A stretch of DNA of 64,000 nt from assembly GCA_947579605.1 (NCBI GenBank), contig OX388312.1, forward strand, positions 7,502,001-7,566,000, in the 5' to 3' direction. The stretch is from Athripsodes cinereus (taxonomy: Eukaryota > Arthropoda > Insecta > Trichoptera > Leptoceridae). The position numbers and the translations under genes are program-made. Numbering within the stretch: the stretch's first letter is position 1; every line of letters starts with the position of its first letter. The notes beneath the pieces were generated by a model that did not search any database, was not told the DNA's origin, and saw nothing but the letters and a program-made list of their open reading frames with translations. Below are positions 38,531 through 49,739 of this stretch, piece after piece.

Positions 38531-38567
38531 AATTGAATCGATGAATGTTAAAAGGTACCTATGTCAC
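38531..38567 (+). repeat. Left terminal inverted repeat of the transposon
   Basis: Pairs with 41090-41126 over 37 bp with two mismatches. Contains the core gttaaaaggtacc that also recurs in the subterminal hairpin. Confidence 0.85.
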
Positions 38568-38708
38568 TTTTTCATTAAATGGAGATATTTAAAAAAAACT
38601 TAATATTTCAGTCTAGAGCGAAAATTTCTTTCCTTTTTTTAACTAAATAATAAAAATAGGGTATAGTTGATTGAATGAAAGAGAAAAATAAATAAAAAGT
38701 ATATAACA

Positions 38709-38714
38709 TTTATT
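38709..38714 (-). terminator. Polyadenylation signal AATAAA for the transposase gene
   Basis: AATAAA on the minus strand, about 100 bp past the stop codon and inside the left TIR. In such A+T-rich DNA the hexamer alone is weak evidence; position is what supports it. Confidence 0.45.
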
Positions 38715-38811
38715 AAAAAAATATATATATATTTTTGAAACTTGGGTCCCTTTTTACAATCAATTTTTGAAAAATTCACAAATCTTCCTAAAAGCCACAA
38801 TTAAGTATCTT

Positions 38812-40788
38812 TCAGTCCTCTATTTCGATGTCTTCTTGGTCTGCTACCTCTTTGCAATCCCACTTAATAATATCTTGGTAAAATTCTGCTGCTTCAGGAC
38901 CAATATATTTCAGTAATGTAATCACGTCGTCAATTTTTTTTTTGTTTATTTCCACTTTGCCCCTCGGATATGCTTTAATAGTTGGCATCCTTATATTTTC
39001 AGCAGATCTTATTCTTAAATCAAAGGTATGTTTTACAAAGCTGTCTATATATGGATATGCAATAGCTACCCCTTTCTGATCGTGAAGATATTCAAATTGC
39101 ATAAACTGAGTTACATTAAAACTAACTTTTTTGTCACGTGGAACACGAGAAGTCGTCGTTTCCACAGAGTTTGCATTTTTTTTATAAAATTCTGGCCACC
39201 ATTGCTTGAAATTTATAATCATGTCTGTGGTCACCATTTTGACTGTGAATTGCCGTGTTTTGGCACAGTGCACGATCATCTCCACATACTCTTTAGGCAG
39301 ATATATTCGGTCAAAACGTTTGATTTTTTTCTTAATTAGGCCAAAGTCCCTATCGCATGGCAAAAAGGAGTGACCTCTTACAGGAAAGTGGTGCACAATT
39401 TTTTTGAATCGTCCTGTATCCACCAAAGCTCGACACATCCTAACCATTGTATTGTTCCGATTTTGCCCAACACAAGAGTCGGAATAGAGATGAAGTTCTT
39501 CCACGGATTCAGACACTTCTTCCATCACATAATCATATAAGAATGAGCATACATCATTGGCCCCCTTTTTGGCAATACCTTCATGGTACACATAGAATCG
39601 AGAATTTTTTGATTTTAAATCTTGTATGCCAAACACATTTACCCATATTTGCCTCAAGTAAAATATATCTTGGACTGGTATATGAGGCAATGGCAAGTTT
39701 TGCATAAAATCAAATGCCAAGGCACACACTTTATCAGAGTCCAAACATTGTTGCTGACTTTCTTTCATTTTGGAATGGAAACGTTGAGCTCTTCTCTTAT
39801 GTACTTGTAATTCAGCCTCTGCCACTCTTTTGGCGGTAGGATTCAAATGAGAGTTTTTTATTTTCACTGACAGGTCTTCGCATGTAACGCATGTATCAAT
39901 TTGTGGTCGGCCAAAAGATAAATTGAAATTTTCCTTGAAATAATTAAGGTAAAACTCATATTTTATTTTGATTCCGTGATGCTTTACCCTAAACATCTCG
40001 TACATAGTTTTTACAGTAAGCCTAGCATCCAGATATTTATAACATCTTCCGGAGTAATGGGATTCTTTAACCGGATAAGAATTTATGTGATCCTTTATGA
40101 GAAGTTTTTCATTTGTTGGCACAATATTTTTGCAGGGAGCTTTCCCTCTTTTATCGTTGGGTGTTTTTCCCTCTTTCAAAAGTTTGGTCAATCTTTTGAG
40201 TTGCTTAAAACTCACAACAAAAATGCTGCAAAAAGCCTTCTTGCACACTTTATGTTTCTGCCCTTCATATTGAACAAAATATTGAAAGGAACATTCTCTT
40301 GGACTATCGACCGATTTACTTCTCCTAATTGAACGCTTCTCAATCAAACTTTGAAGATAAATATCTTGTTCATTTTTTGTGGTCAGCTCACCGTGGTACA
40401 AATTGTCGAAAATGCTATTCCTCATTTCTTCATTTATCCTCACGAAACATTTTTTTCTACACCTAAAATATTAAAATAAAAAAATCAGAAATATTGAAAT
40501 GAATGTTGACGAAATAATGTATGATATTGTTGTAAAAAAATAAAGTTAATAATTGAAATATCTTCCAAAACAACAATAAAAATGTGATTCAATTTATTAA
40601 TTTCATATTAAGTATATAACTTACATGCAGTCTTTTCCTACTTTTTTTGCTGTAGTTGGATTGCCACTGTGATTAATATATTCTTCGCCACGCAATCTTG
40701 AACTCTTTATAATATTCCTCTTATAAAGTTCAACATTTTTAACTCCCCTCTTATTTTTTTTCAAAACCTGTTCGCCATTACCCTCCAT
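38812..40788 (-). CDS. Putative DDE/D transposase, DUF7869-type family (two exons)
   Basis: Exon 1 is 40788-40625 and exon 2 is 40462-38812; joined they give 604 residues. The splice creates the segment KDC-M-CRKKCF, a Cys cluster (about residues 54-60) typical of the N-terminus of this family. A second CxxC pair (DTCVTC) lies near residues 245-248. Candidate catalytic acidic residues are D306 in FDFMQNLPLP, D383 in YSDSCVGQNRN and D425/D427 in LPCDRDFG; LRQIWVNVFG and HSFLPCDRDFG are other family hallmarks. The family is widespread in insects and usually annotated as uncharacterised. The TIRs around it indicate a transposase acting on DNA in the nucleus. The 543-codon open stretch starting at 40443 begins with GTG (Val) inside exon 2 and is not the true start. 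ATG at 40788 is chosen; an in-frame ATG at 40836 would add 16 residues. No stops or frameshifts seen. Confidence 0.85.
40463..40624 (-). other. Intron (162 bp, phase 2) of the transposase gene
   Basis: On the minus strand the donor reads GCAT|GTAAGT at 40624 and the acceptor reads a T-rich tract then ATTTTAG|GTGTAG ending at 40463. Joining restores codon ATG (two bases from exon 1, one from exon 2) and keeps the frame into the conserved Cys cluster. The intron is strongly A+T-rich. Confidence 0.8.
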
Positions 40789-40913
40789 TTTTAAATATAA
40801 CAACCAACACACACCACTTGTATTCGTAAAATGCAAATAACCTCAAAATTTTGACAGTGCGCCAGAGATAATCATAGATTACAATAGGATAAAAAATCAT
40901 AGGTAATCGCAAA

Positions 40914-40966
40914 TTGAGTGTTAAAAGGTACTCATGTTGATGACATGAGTACCTTTTAACACTCAA
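40914..40966. repeat. Perfect 24-bp-arm hairpin in the transposon leader
   Basis: Arms 40914-40937 and 40943-40966 are exact reverse complements around the 5-base loop tgatg. The arm contains gttaaaaggtac, the same core as the TIR. It lies between the right TIR and the transposase start, so a subterminal transposase-binding site or a self-regulating operator is plausible (inference). Confidence 0.8.
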
Positions 40967-41089
40967 CTTCAATATTCGTGGTATCGATTTTGAATGAAAT
41001 TCTACGATTTTTAGCCTCTTTTTACACTCAAACGACGGGTAATGGTCCAGAATGAAAAATTACATCATTAACTCAAAACCATAAAAAAT

Positions 41090-41126
41090 GTGACTTGGGT
41101 ACCTTTTAACATTCATCGATTCAATT
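41090..41126 (-). repeat. Right terminal inverted repeat of the transposon
   Basis: Reverse complement of 38531-38567 at 35 of 37 positions. It lies upstream of the transposase start, so it probably overlaps the promoter region. Confidence 0.85.
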
Positions 41127-41599
41127 ACATATATAAAAATATGTATATATTATTATATAATATTAAAATCATCTCTTAGAACAATAGGTATAATGCAAAT
41201 TATTATTTTTTTTATTATTCGTATTCAACCTACCTATATTAAAAGATAAAAAAACGTGTTTTTATTTTGTTCATAAACTTATTTTTGTCTCAAATGTTTC
41301 TCTTGGAAATGATTAGAGAAAATGGGCCTCATTTAATCAAGTTAAGAATGATCAATTTCCTTGACATTCTTAATTTCCTGAAGAGAAAACAAGCCTTTTA
41401 TATTCATGTTTACTATTCATCAAGACTGTTTTTTTAAATGCGTAAAAATATTTAAAAAAAATATCACTATCTTGGCTAATATGTGCTCTGTCACCAATCT
41501 TAAAAAAATCAGCTTGATTTCTAAATGCTTACTTCACTTTTTGTATGGCTTCGGCTTGTATTAATAATCATTCCAAATCAAATCTTTGGTTCTTGTTCA

Positions 41600-41945
41600 G
41601 AAAGTCACTGCACCGCCTCTGGGGTTGATCTATGGATGTCCATCCAGCCTCTCTCTTACCTTCTTCCTGGACGCTCCTTCATCAGATGTTGAATTTTTTG
41701 GGACTGATCTCCACAGTCGCATTCCGCAGACTCCCTCTTACCCCATTTCCATATAAGGTAGCTGCAGCTGCCTTTACCCGCGCGAATTCTGTTTTGTTGA
41801 GCCCAGACTTTACCGGGGAGATTATAGCCCGGGACCCTGACAGTAGGTTCTTCGATGATGTTCTTGTTTGTTATCAAGCCTTCGTTGTTCCATCTTTCTC
41901 TCCAAGCCCTGGTCAAATTGAAATCCTCAAAAATTTTCTGTCCAT
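41600..41945 (-). pseudogene. LINE polyprotein C-terminus with degraded zinc motif
   Basis: The minus-strand frame runs EDFNLTRAWRERWNNEGLI, then VRVPGYNLPGKVWAQQNRIR and CSYLIWKWGKRESAECDCG, ending near HLMKERP. A +1 shift then continues GWMDIHRSTPEAVQ. This matches the C-terminal region of insect endonuclease-RT proteins, which end with a C-x-C-G ... H ... C zinc knuckle. Here the final Cys is replaced (ERP where ECP is usual) and the frame is broken. A different LINE family from those above. Confidence 0.65.
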
Positions 41946-42507
41946 TTTCTATATATATTTCTATGATTTCTTAATATATTTTACGCACACATACCTGCTC
42001 TTCAGAGTATTGTCATTTATAGGCAAATAGTTGTAGAAGTCCTTCTTGATGTAAAACATTTCACAGAGCGTTTAAAATTTATGAACTTCAAAGCTCTTGT
42101 GCATAACTAAAAGATGTGTGTTTGTGTACGCGGTAATAATATATTATATGCCAGTATGTTTAGTGTGTACTAATGTACAAATTTATTTATGTCTGTATAT
42201 TTTATGTATTTAGTTTCGTATAGTGCTCTGTGTTGTTCTCTTCATTTTCAAGGTTAGTCGGGCTCGCAGTGTGATATATATTATCGTTATAAAATAAAAC
42301 AATGTCGAAGTATATGGGGAATGAAGTTTTATTTTATTTATAGCCATATTCGTCCTGTCGAAGATAAGTTTGTTTTGGATGTTCTAAGAAATTCCCGTCA
42401 AATCTCGAAATAGAATAATACTTACACAATATTGAAGATGGTATAATGAATGGAAATTGATGTTGTGATCTGATTTATGTCGAAACGCTATTTATAAAAT
42501 TAAACTC

Positions 42508-42560
42508 TGTTAGTCCACTGGCTACTCCACTTGTGTGAGATGGTACGGATAGATAGATTT
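42508..42560 (+). mobile_element. SINE family S, tail stub
   Basis: tagtccactggctactccac, ttgtgtgagatggtac then a tagatagatt tail. Confidence 0.45.
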
Positions 42561-42584
42561 TAGATGTAGCACTTTTAATAGTAA

Positions 42585-42624
42585 GAGTTTGCATATTCAC
42601 TTAGAGTGAATATTATGCAAACTC
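42585..42624. repeat. Small inverted repeat
   Basis: gagtttgcatattcact (42585-42601) pairs with agtgaatattatgcaaactc (42605-42624), with a 3-base insertion in the right arm. Confidence 0.5.
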
Positions 42625-44217
42625 ACTCTACAGAAAACATCTTTGGGCAACTATGGAATTTTCCTTCATACCTATAAATCGAAAATTCTATTATCATTTA
42701 TTTTTTTATTTATTTTATCAATTTAATTAGACAACTTTACACCTTAATTGTGTAAATTTACGAATAAAGAGGCACTTATAATACATTTAATATTTGAAAT
42801 CAAAATATTTATTCAAATCATTCGCACAGAGCTTTTGATATGGCACGCCATATTCCCGATTGCATCAATTTGAAAACAAAAAAACATTTCTTATTCTATA
42901 AACTATTGGTGTTATGATAATAATAAGATACAATCGGGTGTATCACTTCACTAAAGCCAAATCAAGTTGCACGCAACCTCTCAACGTTGCCAACTAACGA
43001 AGTATTGACGAAAAAATCGTGGACTGTTTGATTAAAATTTAGTTCCACGAATGTAAATACCGATTCTCATAACACCCAATGACTGGTAAACAAACTACTG
43101 ACATTCCATCCTATATTTGTATGTTAAATCTGAACATAAAATTTTGATCATGCTAATAAATAAATAAATAAATTATGTTCATAAGTATGTATGTGTATCC
43201 ATGGTCTCCGTACAAGCTTGAATATCTTAGGAGTTGTAGACTGATAGACTCCTATACTAAAAAAATATTTTAGTTCCACGGAAATATCAAAATATCACAA
43301 CACAAAAGGATTAATTATTCAAGATGTTTGGGGAGTATTTGAGTGTATTACAAACCCAAATTTATCTTTGCGCTTAATAATTTGATCATCAATTCTTCAA
43401 TGAACTTGGGTTTAATAAGCTTGTTAATAAATAATATATGTTTTATTTGGTTTAACGTGTCAACCATAAAAAAAAATACAAAACATTCGGAAGTATTTTT
43501 GTTGTTGTTCTTGGTTCTTATAGCCCTTTGTTAGCAAATCCGTGACACATGATTCGTGGCATAGTTAGGTACTATATCAGTCAAAAGAATTGATATTTTT
43601 TTCAATCAGATATTGATAGTTGATACACGGTTCGTTCAATATTGGTATTGTATGTATTCACAATGTATGAGGTACTTACCTACACGTTAAAATGTAGGTG
43701 ATACAACATATTATAAATGAATGTTTTGAATTGGAATCTGTCAATTTGTTAGGCATTAAATTAATGTGGTTAATTATTACAAATTTAGTTTTTTTTTAGA
43801 ATTAGGATATCCGTGTCCTATTAACAGGAAAAGGTAAAAATTTGTTAAAATATAAAAATTGAAAACAGTCAATAATCCTTGAGTTTATAGTACTGATATA
43901 GTATATCCTCGTAACTCTTTGTCACAAAATGAAAACCATAACCTACGATGATGATTTTTTTTTCAGAAACGACATTGACTGTGTCCGTCATAGAGTTGGG
44001 CGAAACGTCGGTGTTTAAAACGCTTTGTTGAACATGATCTTAGAACCCGGAAAGTAATTTGAATAAAATGTGTCATTTAAATAAAACTGCGAAGTGAAAT
44101 TATTTATTGTTCCTTCACGAAAAATAGTCTTCATATTTACTTCATAAAATGCATTCAATTTGTTTATGATACTAGAAATAACTGGGCATTTAGTGATGTA
44201 CCAGTATCTTCACTTTT

Positions 44218-44345
44218 CTTTGGCAGACTTTCAACAGATCAACCATACATCTACGTGTTGATGGAAGATCTGAAGAAAAAAGCTGGAATCAGCTGGGTAG
44301 CTTGTGTAGGTATGGAATCAAGAAAGGAATTCTTTTCCTCTAAAA
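44218..44345 (+). pseudogene. Possible LINE C-terminal remnant
   Basis: The frame reads YIYVLMEDLKKKAGISWVAC and VGMESRK. It resembles the R-W-x-D-D-x-K-K-x-A-G-x-x-W segment that ends many LINE polyproteins, but the second half (AQDR-type) is altered. Could be chance. Confidence 0.3.
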
Positions 44346-44375
44346 TCAACAACAAAGTAAAATTCTCTCAGTAAA

Positions 44376-46503
44376 AAAGTATTATGTTGTTTTACTTTTT
44401 AACTTTTAAAGTTGTGGTGTCTATTGTTAAACTTTCTTTCATCATGTTATCAAAGAAAATATTCAGTACCTATTATATTTTATTTTTAGTACGCACTTAT
44501 TTCAGTTTTTTTAGAAATCATTTGATATAAGGACTGACAGCTCAAATTGTTGAATTTTTGTTGCACCAAAAATATAATTGTATCCTTTATTTCCAATTCA
44601 TGTTTCATTGATATTGTTCAATAAATTTCTAAAATTTATCACGTAACATAGAGTTAGAATTTAAAAAAAAATCATCAAGATTTACACACCTACATTAATG
44701 ATTCACAGCATAATTAGTGTCTATTGTGTATGTTTAAATATATTTTTTGTAATGATTTACATTCTTACTGCAGACTTTTCCTAGAAGAACGACATTTCAC
44801 TTTTTTCGCTTCTTGATTTATAAGCAAGTACAAGGAAACAATTATTATTTGTTTCTCAAATTAGATTTCAAAGAATAACCAATAGCGAAGTTCTATTATA
44901 TCGCTCGATTTTCCTGTTTTGTCTACAGCTAATACTTTATTTACTTTTTATATCTATAATGTTTTGTACCTACCTGTATTTATAAAATGTTCATCACTTA
45001 CCTACCATATATGTGAAATTATATGGTTGGTAAGTGTGAATATAATTTCATGTATAAATAAGTAAAAAAAAAAGTTTTGCGAATAAATATATTATCATGC
45101 CGTAACCGCTACGATTAAAACCAAAGTCAACCGCATATCACAAATCCGCACATAAACAAGTTTCTTAGCTCATCATTATGCATTATAGTTGATTATTTGT
45201 TTAATTCATTAGCAGTAGATTTTGATGTCGCATTTTTCTATATGGGTAATTTATTTTCCACTATAGCTTATTTTTATACGCTTGAGATAATTAAGAGATA
45301 TGGTGAATTAGAAAAGTTTGTACGATGAAAATTATTGAGCACATTGCGTGATGCACCTATCGATTTTTCGGTAAACTAATGACCGGTTTCGGTAATCTAT
45401 CTATCTATTGCTGTCAGTCTATTTTACAAAATTATATTATTCAATACATTTCAACCGATGGATAGATAGATTTTTGGAACCCACTCAATTTCCTAACTCA
45501 CTTGTTTTACGTTCAAATTCGTTTACATAATACAATTTGTTCAAATATCATTTTCTTAACCATACTATATTCAATCCAGTCTGCGAACGGATGTGAATTT
45601 CGCACAAAATGAGATTCTACTGTCTACAGTCATACAATTTTCCTGATCACGTTTTTAGAATTTCCTGCAAAAAATACATATTAATAGTATAAATATACCT
45701 AAAAGAACCTATCAAGGTTAGGATCAAATGCTAAAGTACATCCATCAACATACACGTACTCCGTAATGTAGGTATTTTGTACTACTGATAATTTCTCAGT
45801 ACCTACATAATAGGTACCTATTTGAAATATATATTATTATGTATTGTGTTGTTTCCAAGTCGCTTTATTAATCGTATTTTTAATTCACCTCCTGCATTGT
45901 ATGATCGCCTGGTATTATTTTAGATCGGCGATGCGTGAACCGAGCAGTGGAGCTATGGACCAAATGGTTCATACGAAAATGGGTACATTATATGTATAAT
46001 ATATGGTTCAGTCGAGCGTTCTCATTTTATGCTTCTCTGGTACGTAATAAAAATAATATTGTAGGTAGGTTTGTACTATTTTTTTTATATTTGATTTTAT
46101 ATTTTTTTATATATTTTGTACCTAATATTGTTCCATTGTTTTGAGCACAAGGTCGATTTAGTTTGGTTATGATATTTACCCATGTATAGTCATAATATAA
46201 ACTAGGTGTTCATACTTTGAATCCACACATAAATGTTTAAGCCCGTTCGTATATATGTCCTCAATGGAAATTAACGTTATTAGGAAAGACAAGGGGTAAA
46301 ATAATACACACTATACGAGGTCTCATCCTCTGATCAGATTTTAGTCTAAAAACATTTTAAATATCGTATTTCTTGACAGAAATGTTCAATAAGTGTTATC
46401 AAATTTGAATGGAAATTAAATATATTATAGAAATCACGATGAAACGTGGCCATGGGACTGTCAAAAGTTTTTGATAATGGTGTTGCAAGTTATAAAAAAA
46501 ATC
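44376..46503. other. Non-coding stretch
   Basis: Holds the 45.4 kb MITE and a short inverted repeat cacttacctaccatata / tatatggttggtaagtg near 44996-45037. No gene seen. Confidence 0.55.
45380..45490. mobile_element. Foldback MITE, copy 2 (opposite orientation)
   Basis: gaccggtttcggtaatctat and gatagatttttggaaccc. The interior word ctatctatctattgctgtca is the reverse complement of the interior of copy 1. Confidence 0.5.
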
Positions 46504-46612
46504 CTAAAATTTTTGCAACAATAGGGTCTTTAACCTTGACTTGAACACCTCTACACTCTCCAAAGTTCGCAAATCATAGGAAATTTCGTTCCGCAGCAAC
46601 GGACCAACCACG
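46504..46612 (-). mobile_element. LINE C-terminal fragment (36 codons)
   Basis: The minus strand reads VVGPLLRNEISYDLRTLESV then EVFKSRLKTLLLQKF and a stop. This is the same kind of C-terminus as the CR1-like copies but clearly different in sequence. UTR beyond the stop not recognised. Confidence 0.6.
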
Positions 46613-47308
46613 TTTGATGTTTAATTCCACACCCACATACTTTATTTTGTAAAATTACGTATTCGATACGCACAAAAATGAAATGTAGCAGTAGCTGGAT
46701 TAGATAACATTAATAGGTTGGTATTAGTAGTATGAAAATATATATGAAAATAGCAGAACTAGATTTTCTTTCGTTGTAATATTTGCACCTTGATACTGCT
46801 GGTGTTGAATAAATTACATAAGTATATTTTTTTTGATAACTATAAATAAATAAATTATTAATACATTCACAAATCGCAAATAATATTAAGTTAAGATAAT
46901 GACTAATTTTGAATATTGAAATTTACTTTAATCAACAATCGAATAGATTTTATAATCGACAACATTAATGGAGTTTTTTTTCAATCGTTTGTCACCTACT
47001 TCCCAAAGTAAAGTCGATTTAATTTTGTTCATTCTGTTAAATGCTGCTTAAAATGTAGTTTAATATAGTATTTTGCAATATAATTAAAACAGAAATACAT
47101 AAAAGATACCTAATACACAGTTTTACTAAACACTTTTCTTATTAAAAATAAAATCAAAAATAAATTAAGATGCAAAACGAATTATAAACGCATTCGATTT
47201 TTTCCATAAATCGTTAAGATTGCGAAATACTCGTATTGTTGCTATTTCACACTTGTCATTCATTTTCTTATAAAACACGTATTTTATTTTAATTTTACGT
47301 TATTTTAG

Positions 47309-47563
47309 CTATCCGTGGAGTACCCGATAAAGAATTGTTCTCCCACTATTTTTTGTATGTTTTCGAGAGCCCTGTACCTAAATACCAGGTGTTCGAAAAA
47401 AAAGATAGTTTACATCTTAAATTCAGCGATGAGATTTGCCACTCATCCTGGAGTTCTTATTTTTTGTTGGCACGGAGTGGATGGCTTGCATGTTCATTTC
47501 ATGCAGCTGGTCTGCTTGCTACCCCACTTGTGGTATATGGCTTGATGGTATACCTAGTAGTTG
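47309..47563 (+). mobile_element. SINE-like family S, full-length copy
   Basis: About 255 bp from ctatccgtggagtacccg to the tail atacctagtag. In order: head with gttttcgagagcc (a weak B-box-like word), ggtgttcgaaaa, a middle with tcagcgatgagatttgccac and catcctgga, then gcagctggtctgcttgctacc and ccacttgtgg. No open frame is conserved among copies. The 3' end resembles the LINE A 3' end, so it is probably mobilised by that LINE. Confidence 0.75.
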
Positions 47564-48144
47564 GTACGCAGTTGTAGTATTTAGTGCTATTTTTTTGGGA
47601 TAGGTTACGAAATACACATATAATATACAAATCTTTTAAATAAAAATAATTTATATTCACTTAAACAAGTTTTTCTACTTGGCCTTCCAATTAAGATCAA
47701 TTAGAAAATCTTTAATTCAATATTAAATGTATTTATTCGATTGCTAAATTTTAATTAAATTGTACAAAAAGCATCCCAGGGACATATTAATTATACATAA
47801 GTGTATGTATGTGTGTTTATTTACCAGTTTCTATAATCCTAAAATTGATCATTATTAATTTACGTCTTCTAGTGCCCAGTAAGAATCAGGTAATAATTGT
47901 AGAACATTGTTTTAAAAATGTTTAATCTTGACAGACTGCAAGTCTAAAACATGGATTCTGCTGGTTACCCTAATTGTGATACATCTCATGATGGTATCTA
48001 GATAAATGTTTTTTAGCAGATAAAAGTTGTAGAATGATCATTTCGACTCTTTGGGATGATATGTAGGTAAGTTCGTTTTCGACCCGTTGGGATAAAATGA
48101 GTTAAGACTTTTGCATCACGTGATTCCTTGAAAGTACCGATATG

Positions 48145-48270
48145 GTTACTCATGTTATCATCATCTCGTCCTTCAGCTTTCCTCTTAAGAATACATGGCA
48201 TAAAAAAATCCTCTATTCAGAGCGCCAATTGAGTCACGTCTCCCCACGACATTTCTAACGCTCTGATGGG
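48145..48270 (-). pseudogene. Family G LINE fragment, short
   Basis: Shares tatcatcatctcgtccttc, ttcagagcgcc and cacgacatttctaacgctctg with the copies at 24.2 and 32.1 kb. Confidence 0.45.
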
Positions 48271-48511
48271 TAGGTACTCGTACTTAAACTTAGGTGCAAA
48301 TTCTTTTTGGCGCTTCCACGTGTAAAATGTCAGCCGTTGTGTTCGTTACAGAATTATTATGTATTCAGTATAGGTAAGTAATGATAACAATAGATATTGA
48401 TTTCGGTGGTTTGTATAATATATTGTATAAGAGTAATAGGTACATCACGTAGTACTTACTTACATACATAGCACATATGTAGGTACGAATCTATATTATA
48501 TTTTGTGGTCT

Positions 48512-49052
48512 CTAGACTAGACTACTGCAAAAAACTATATGTAGGACTGCCGCAAATTCAACTGAATTGCCTACAATAATGGCATTCAGTTGCGCTGCAA
48601 GGCTTATTTTCCGCGAAGATAAGGGTTGTCACATCACACCTTTGCTAGAAAAGTTGCACTGGTTAAGAGTAAGTGAAAGGGTCCTATACAAACTGTGCCT
48701 TATAAAGTCTTCAAGGTTTTGAACAATATAGCACCTCAGTCTTTTTCTGAGCTTTGAGTTCTCAAAACACCTGCAAGTAGACCTCTACGCTCATATAAGA
48801 CATCCACCAACATGCTGGACGAAATCATTTGAGCAAATAAGTCCTGCATCTATGATAGGGCTTTTGGCGTCGCAAGACCCGTCATCTGGAACCGACTCCC
48901 CGAGGACCTCCGTAAAAACCAATCGATTACAACGTTCAGGAACAAGTTGAAGACATTGCTCTTCCAACATAGTTTCCCGAGCCCTTGAGATGGATGCTCC
49001 ATTAAACGGCGCCGAATAAATCATCTAACATACATACATACATACATATTCT
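48512..49052 (+). mobile_element. CR1-like LINE C-terminus, degraded, with CATA tail
   Basis: Pieces in shifting frames: LDYCKKLYVGLPQIQ near the start, then RPVIWNRLPEDLRKNQSITTF and RNKLKTLLFQHSFPSP near the end, followed by tccattaaacggcgccgaat and a (cata)n tail at 49028-49050. The longest of the CR1-like ends in the window; several stops and at least two frameshifts. Confidence 0.75.
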
Positions 49053-49144
49053 TGATATTTTTCTAATATTTTACAAAATGTCAGCTGACCTATAGACGGC
49101 AAAATAAGATTACGCTACATACAGTGTTATGTGTATTTATAGAT

Positions 49145-49300
49145 AAATCATCATCATCATCATCATTTCTGTCGGTCCCTCAATCCTGAGGATCGTGACC
49201 ATCATGCCTCGTTCTGTAGACCATCTGTCTCCATGTTGAGCGATCCTCTGCCATGTGTAAGGCCCCATGAAGTGAGCTCTGTGTGGCCTCCTTAGATAAA
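49145..49300 (-). pseudogene. LINE C-terminal fragment with (ATG)n tail
   Basis: The minus strand reads RRPHRAHFMGPYTWQRIAQH then DRWSTER, then a stop region and a run of six atg triplets (plus-strand atcatc... at 49147-49166). The W-Q-R-I-A-Q ... W pattern is a LINE polyprotein end, and the triplet run is its 3' tail. Confidence 0.55.
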
Positions 49301-49512
49301 TAATTATGATTATATTTACACACACCCAATCATAATATAGGTGTGTGCGTGTGTTTTTATACGTATTTTTATTATCAAAACATCTGATGTTTTACTTTAA
49401 TGGGCCAGATACCTACAAAGTCATCACCAATGTAATAAACACGACAAAAAAACGTACAAATCATGTACCTTGTTTAGTATTGGTTGTCGACCGATGGTAC
49501 TTGGTGGAATTG

Positions 49513-49553
49513 GGTGGTGGTGGTGGTGGTGGTGGTGGTGGTGGTGGTGGTGG
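49513..49553 (+). repeat. (GGT)n microsatellite
   Basis: About 13 uninterrupted ggt triplets. Open frames over it (poly-Gly, poly-Val) are artefacts. Confidence 0.95.
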
Positions 49554-49710
49554 ATTATGTTAAATTATTAAAAAGAAAATATTTATATTTAGTACTTCCA
49601 CAGTTACTTTTTCATCGCGAGTCGGCTTTCAAGAGCTTCCGTTCTCCTCATCAGGCTAACAATGTACCTACCGAGTTACTAAGTAAGTTTTAATATTTAT
49701 TCATTGTCTT

Positions 49711-49739
49711 CATGGATATAATGGCATATCCCACAAGAC
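49711..49739 (-). mobile_element. SINE family S, tiny tail stub
   Basis: atggatataatggcatatcc then cacaaga, 29 bp. Short enough that chance is not excluded. Confidence 0.3.

Larger units (their letters stand above)
38531..41126 (-). mobile_element. DNA transposon with DUF7869-type transposase, TIR-bounded
   Basis: A 2.6 kb element bracketed by 37-bp terminal inverted repeats at 38531-38567 and 41090-41126, which match at 35 of 37 positions (start aattgaatcgatgaatg, then the core ttaaaaggtacc). It holds one spliced gene on the minus strand plus a polyadenylation signal, and nothing else. The near-identical ends and an uninterrupted reading frame suggest recent insertion. No clear target duplication is seen outside the repeats: the flanks read ...aaataat and acatat.... 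TTAA occurs inside both repeats and AATT sits at both extreme ends, so the true boundary is open. The superfamily is not settled by sight; Sola- or Kolobok-like is my guess. Confidence 0.85.
41946..44217. other. Non-coding stretch
   Basis: Contains the SINE stub and hairpin near 42.5 kb, and an (aata)n run near 43156-43172 that may be another LINE tail. No gene seen. Confidence 0.55.

Noticed and set aside
39028..40332. Plus-strand frames of 62-118 codons opposite the transposase gene
   Set aside because: Antisense shadows of the conserved minus-strand coding sequence.
38812..40788. DUF7869 gene as a host (domesticated) gene
   Set aside because: It sits exactly inside near-identical terminal inverted repeats, so a mobile element is the simpler reading.
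49345..49693. Frames encoding poly-Gly or poly-Val
   Set aside because: They are read through the (GGT)n microsatellite.
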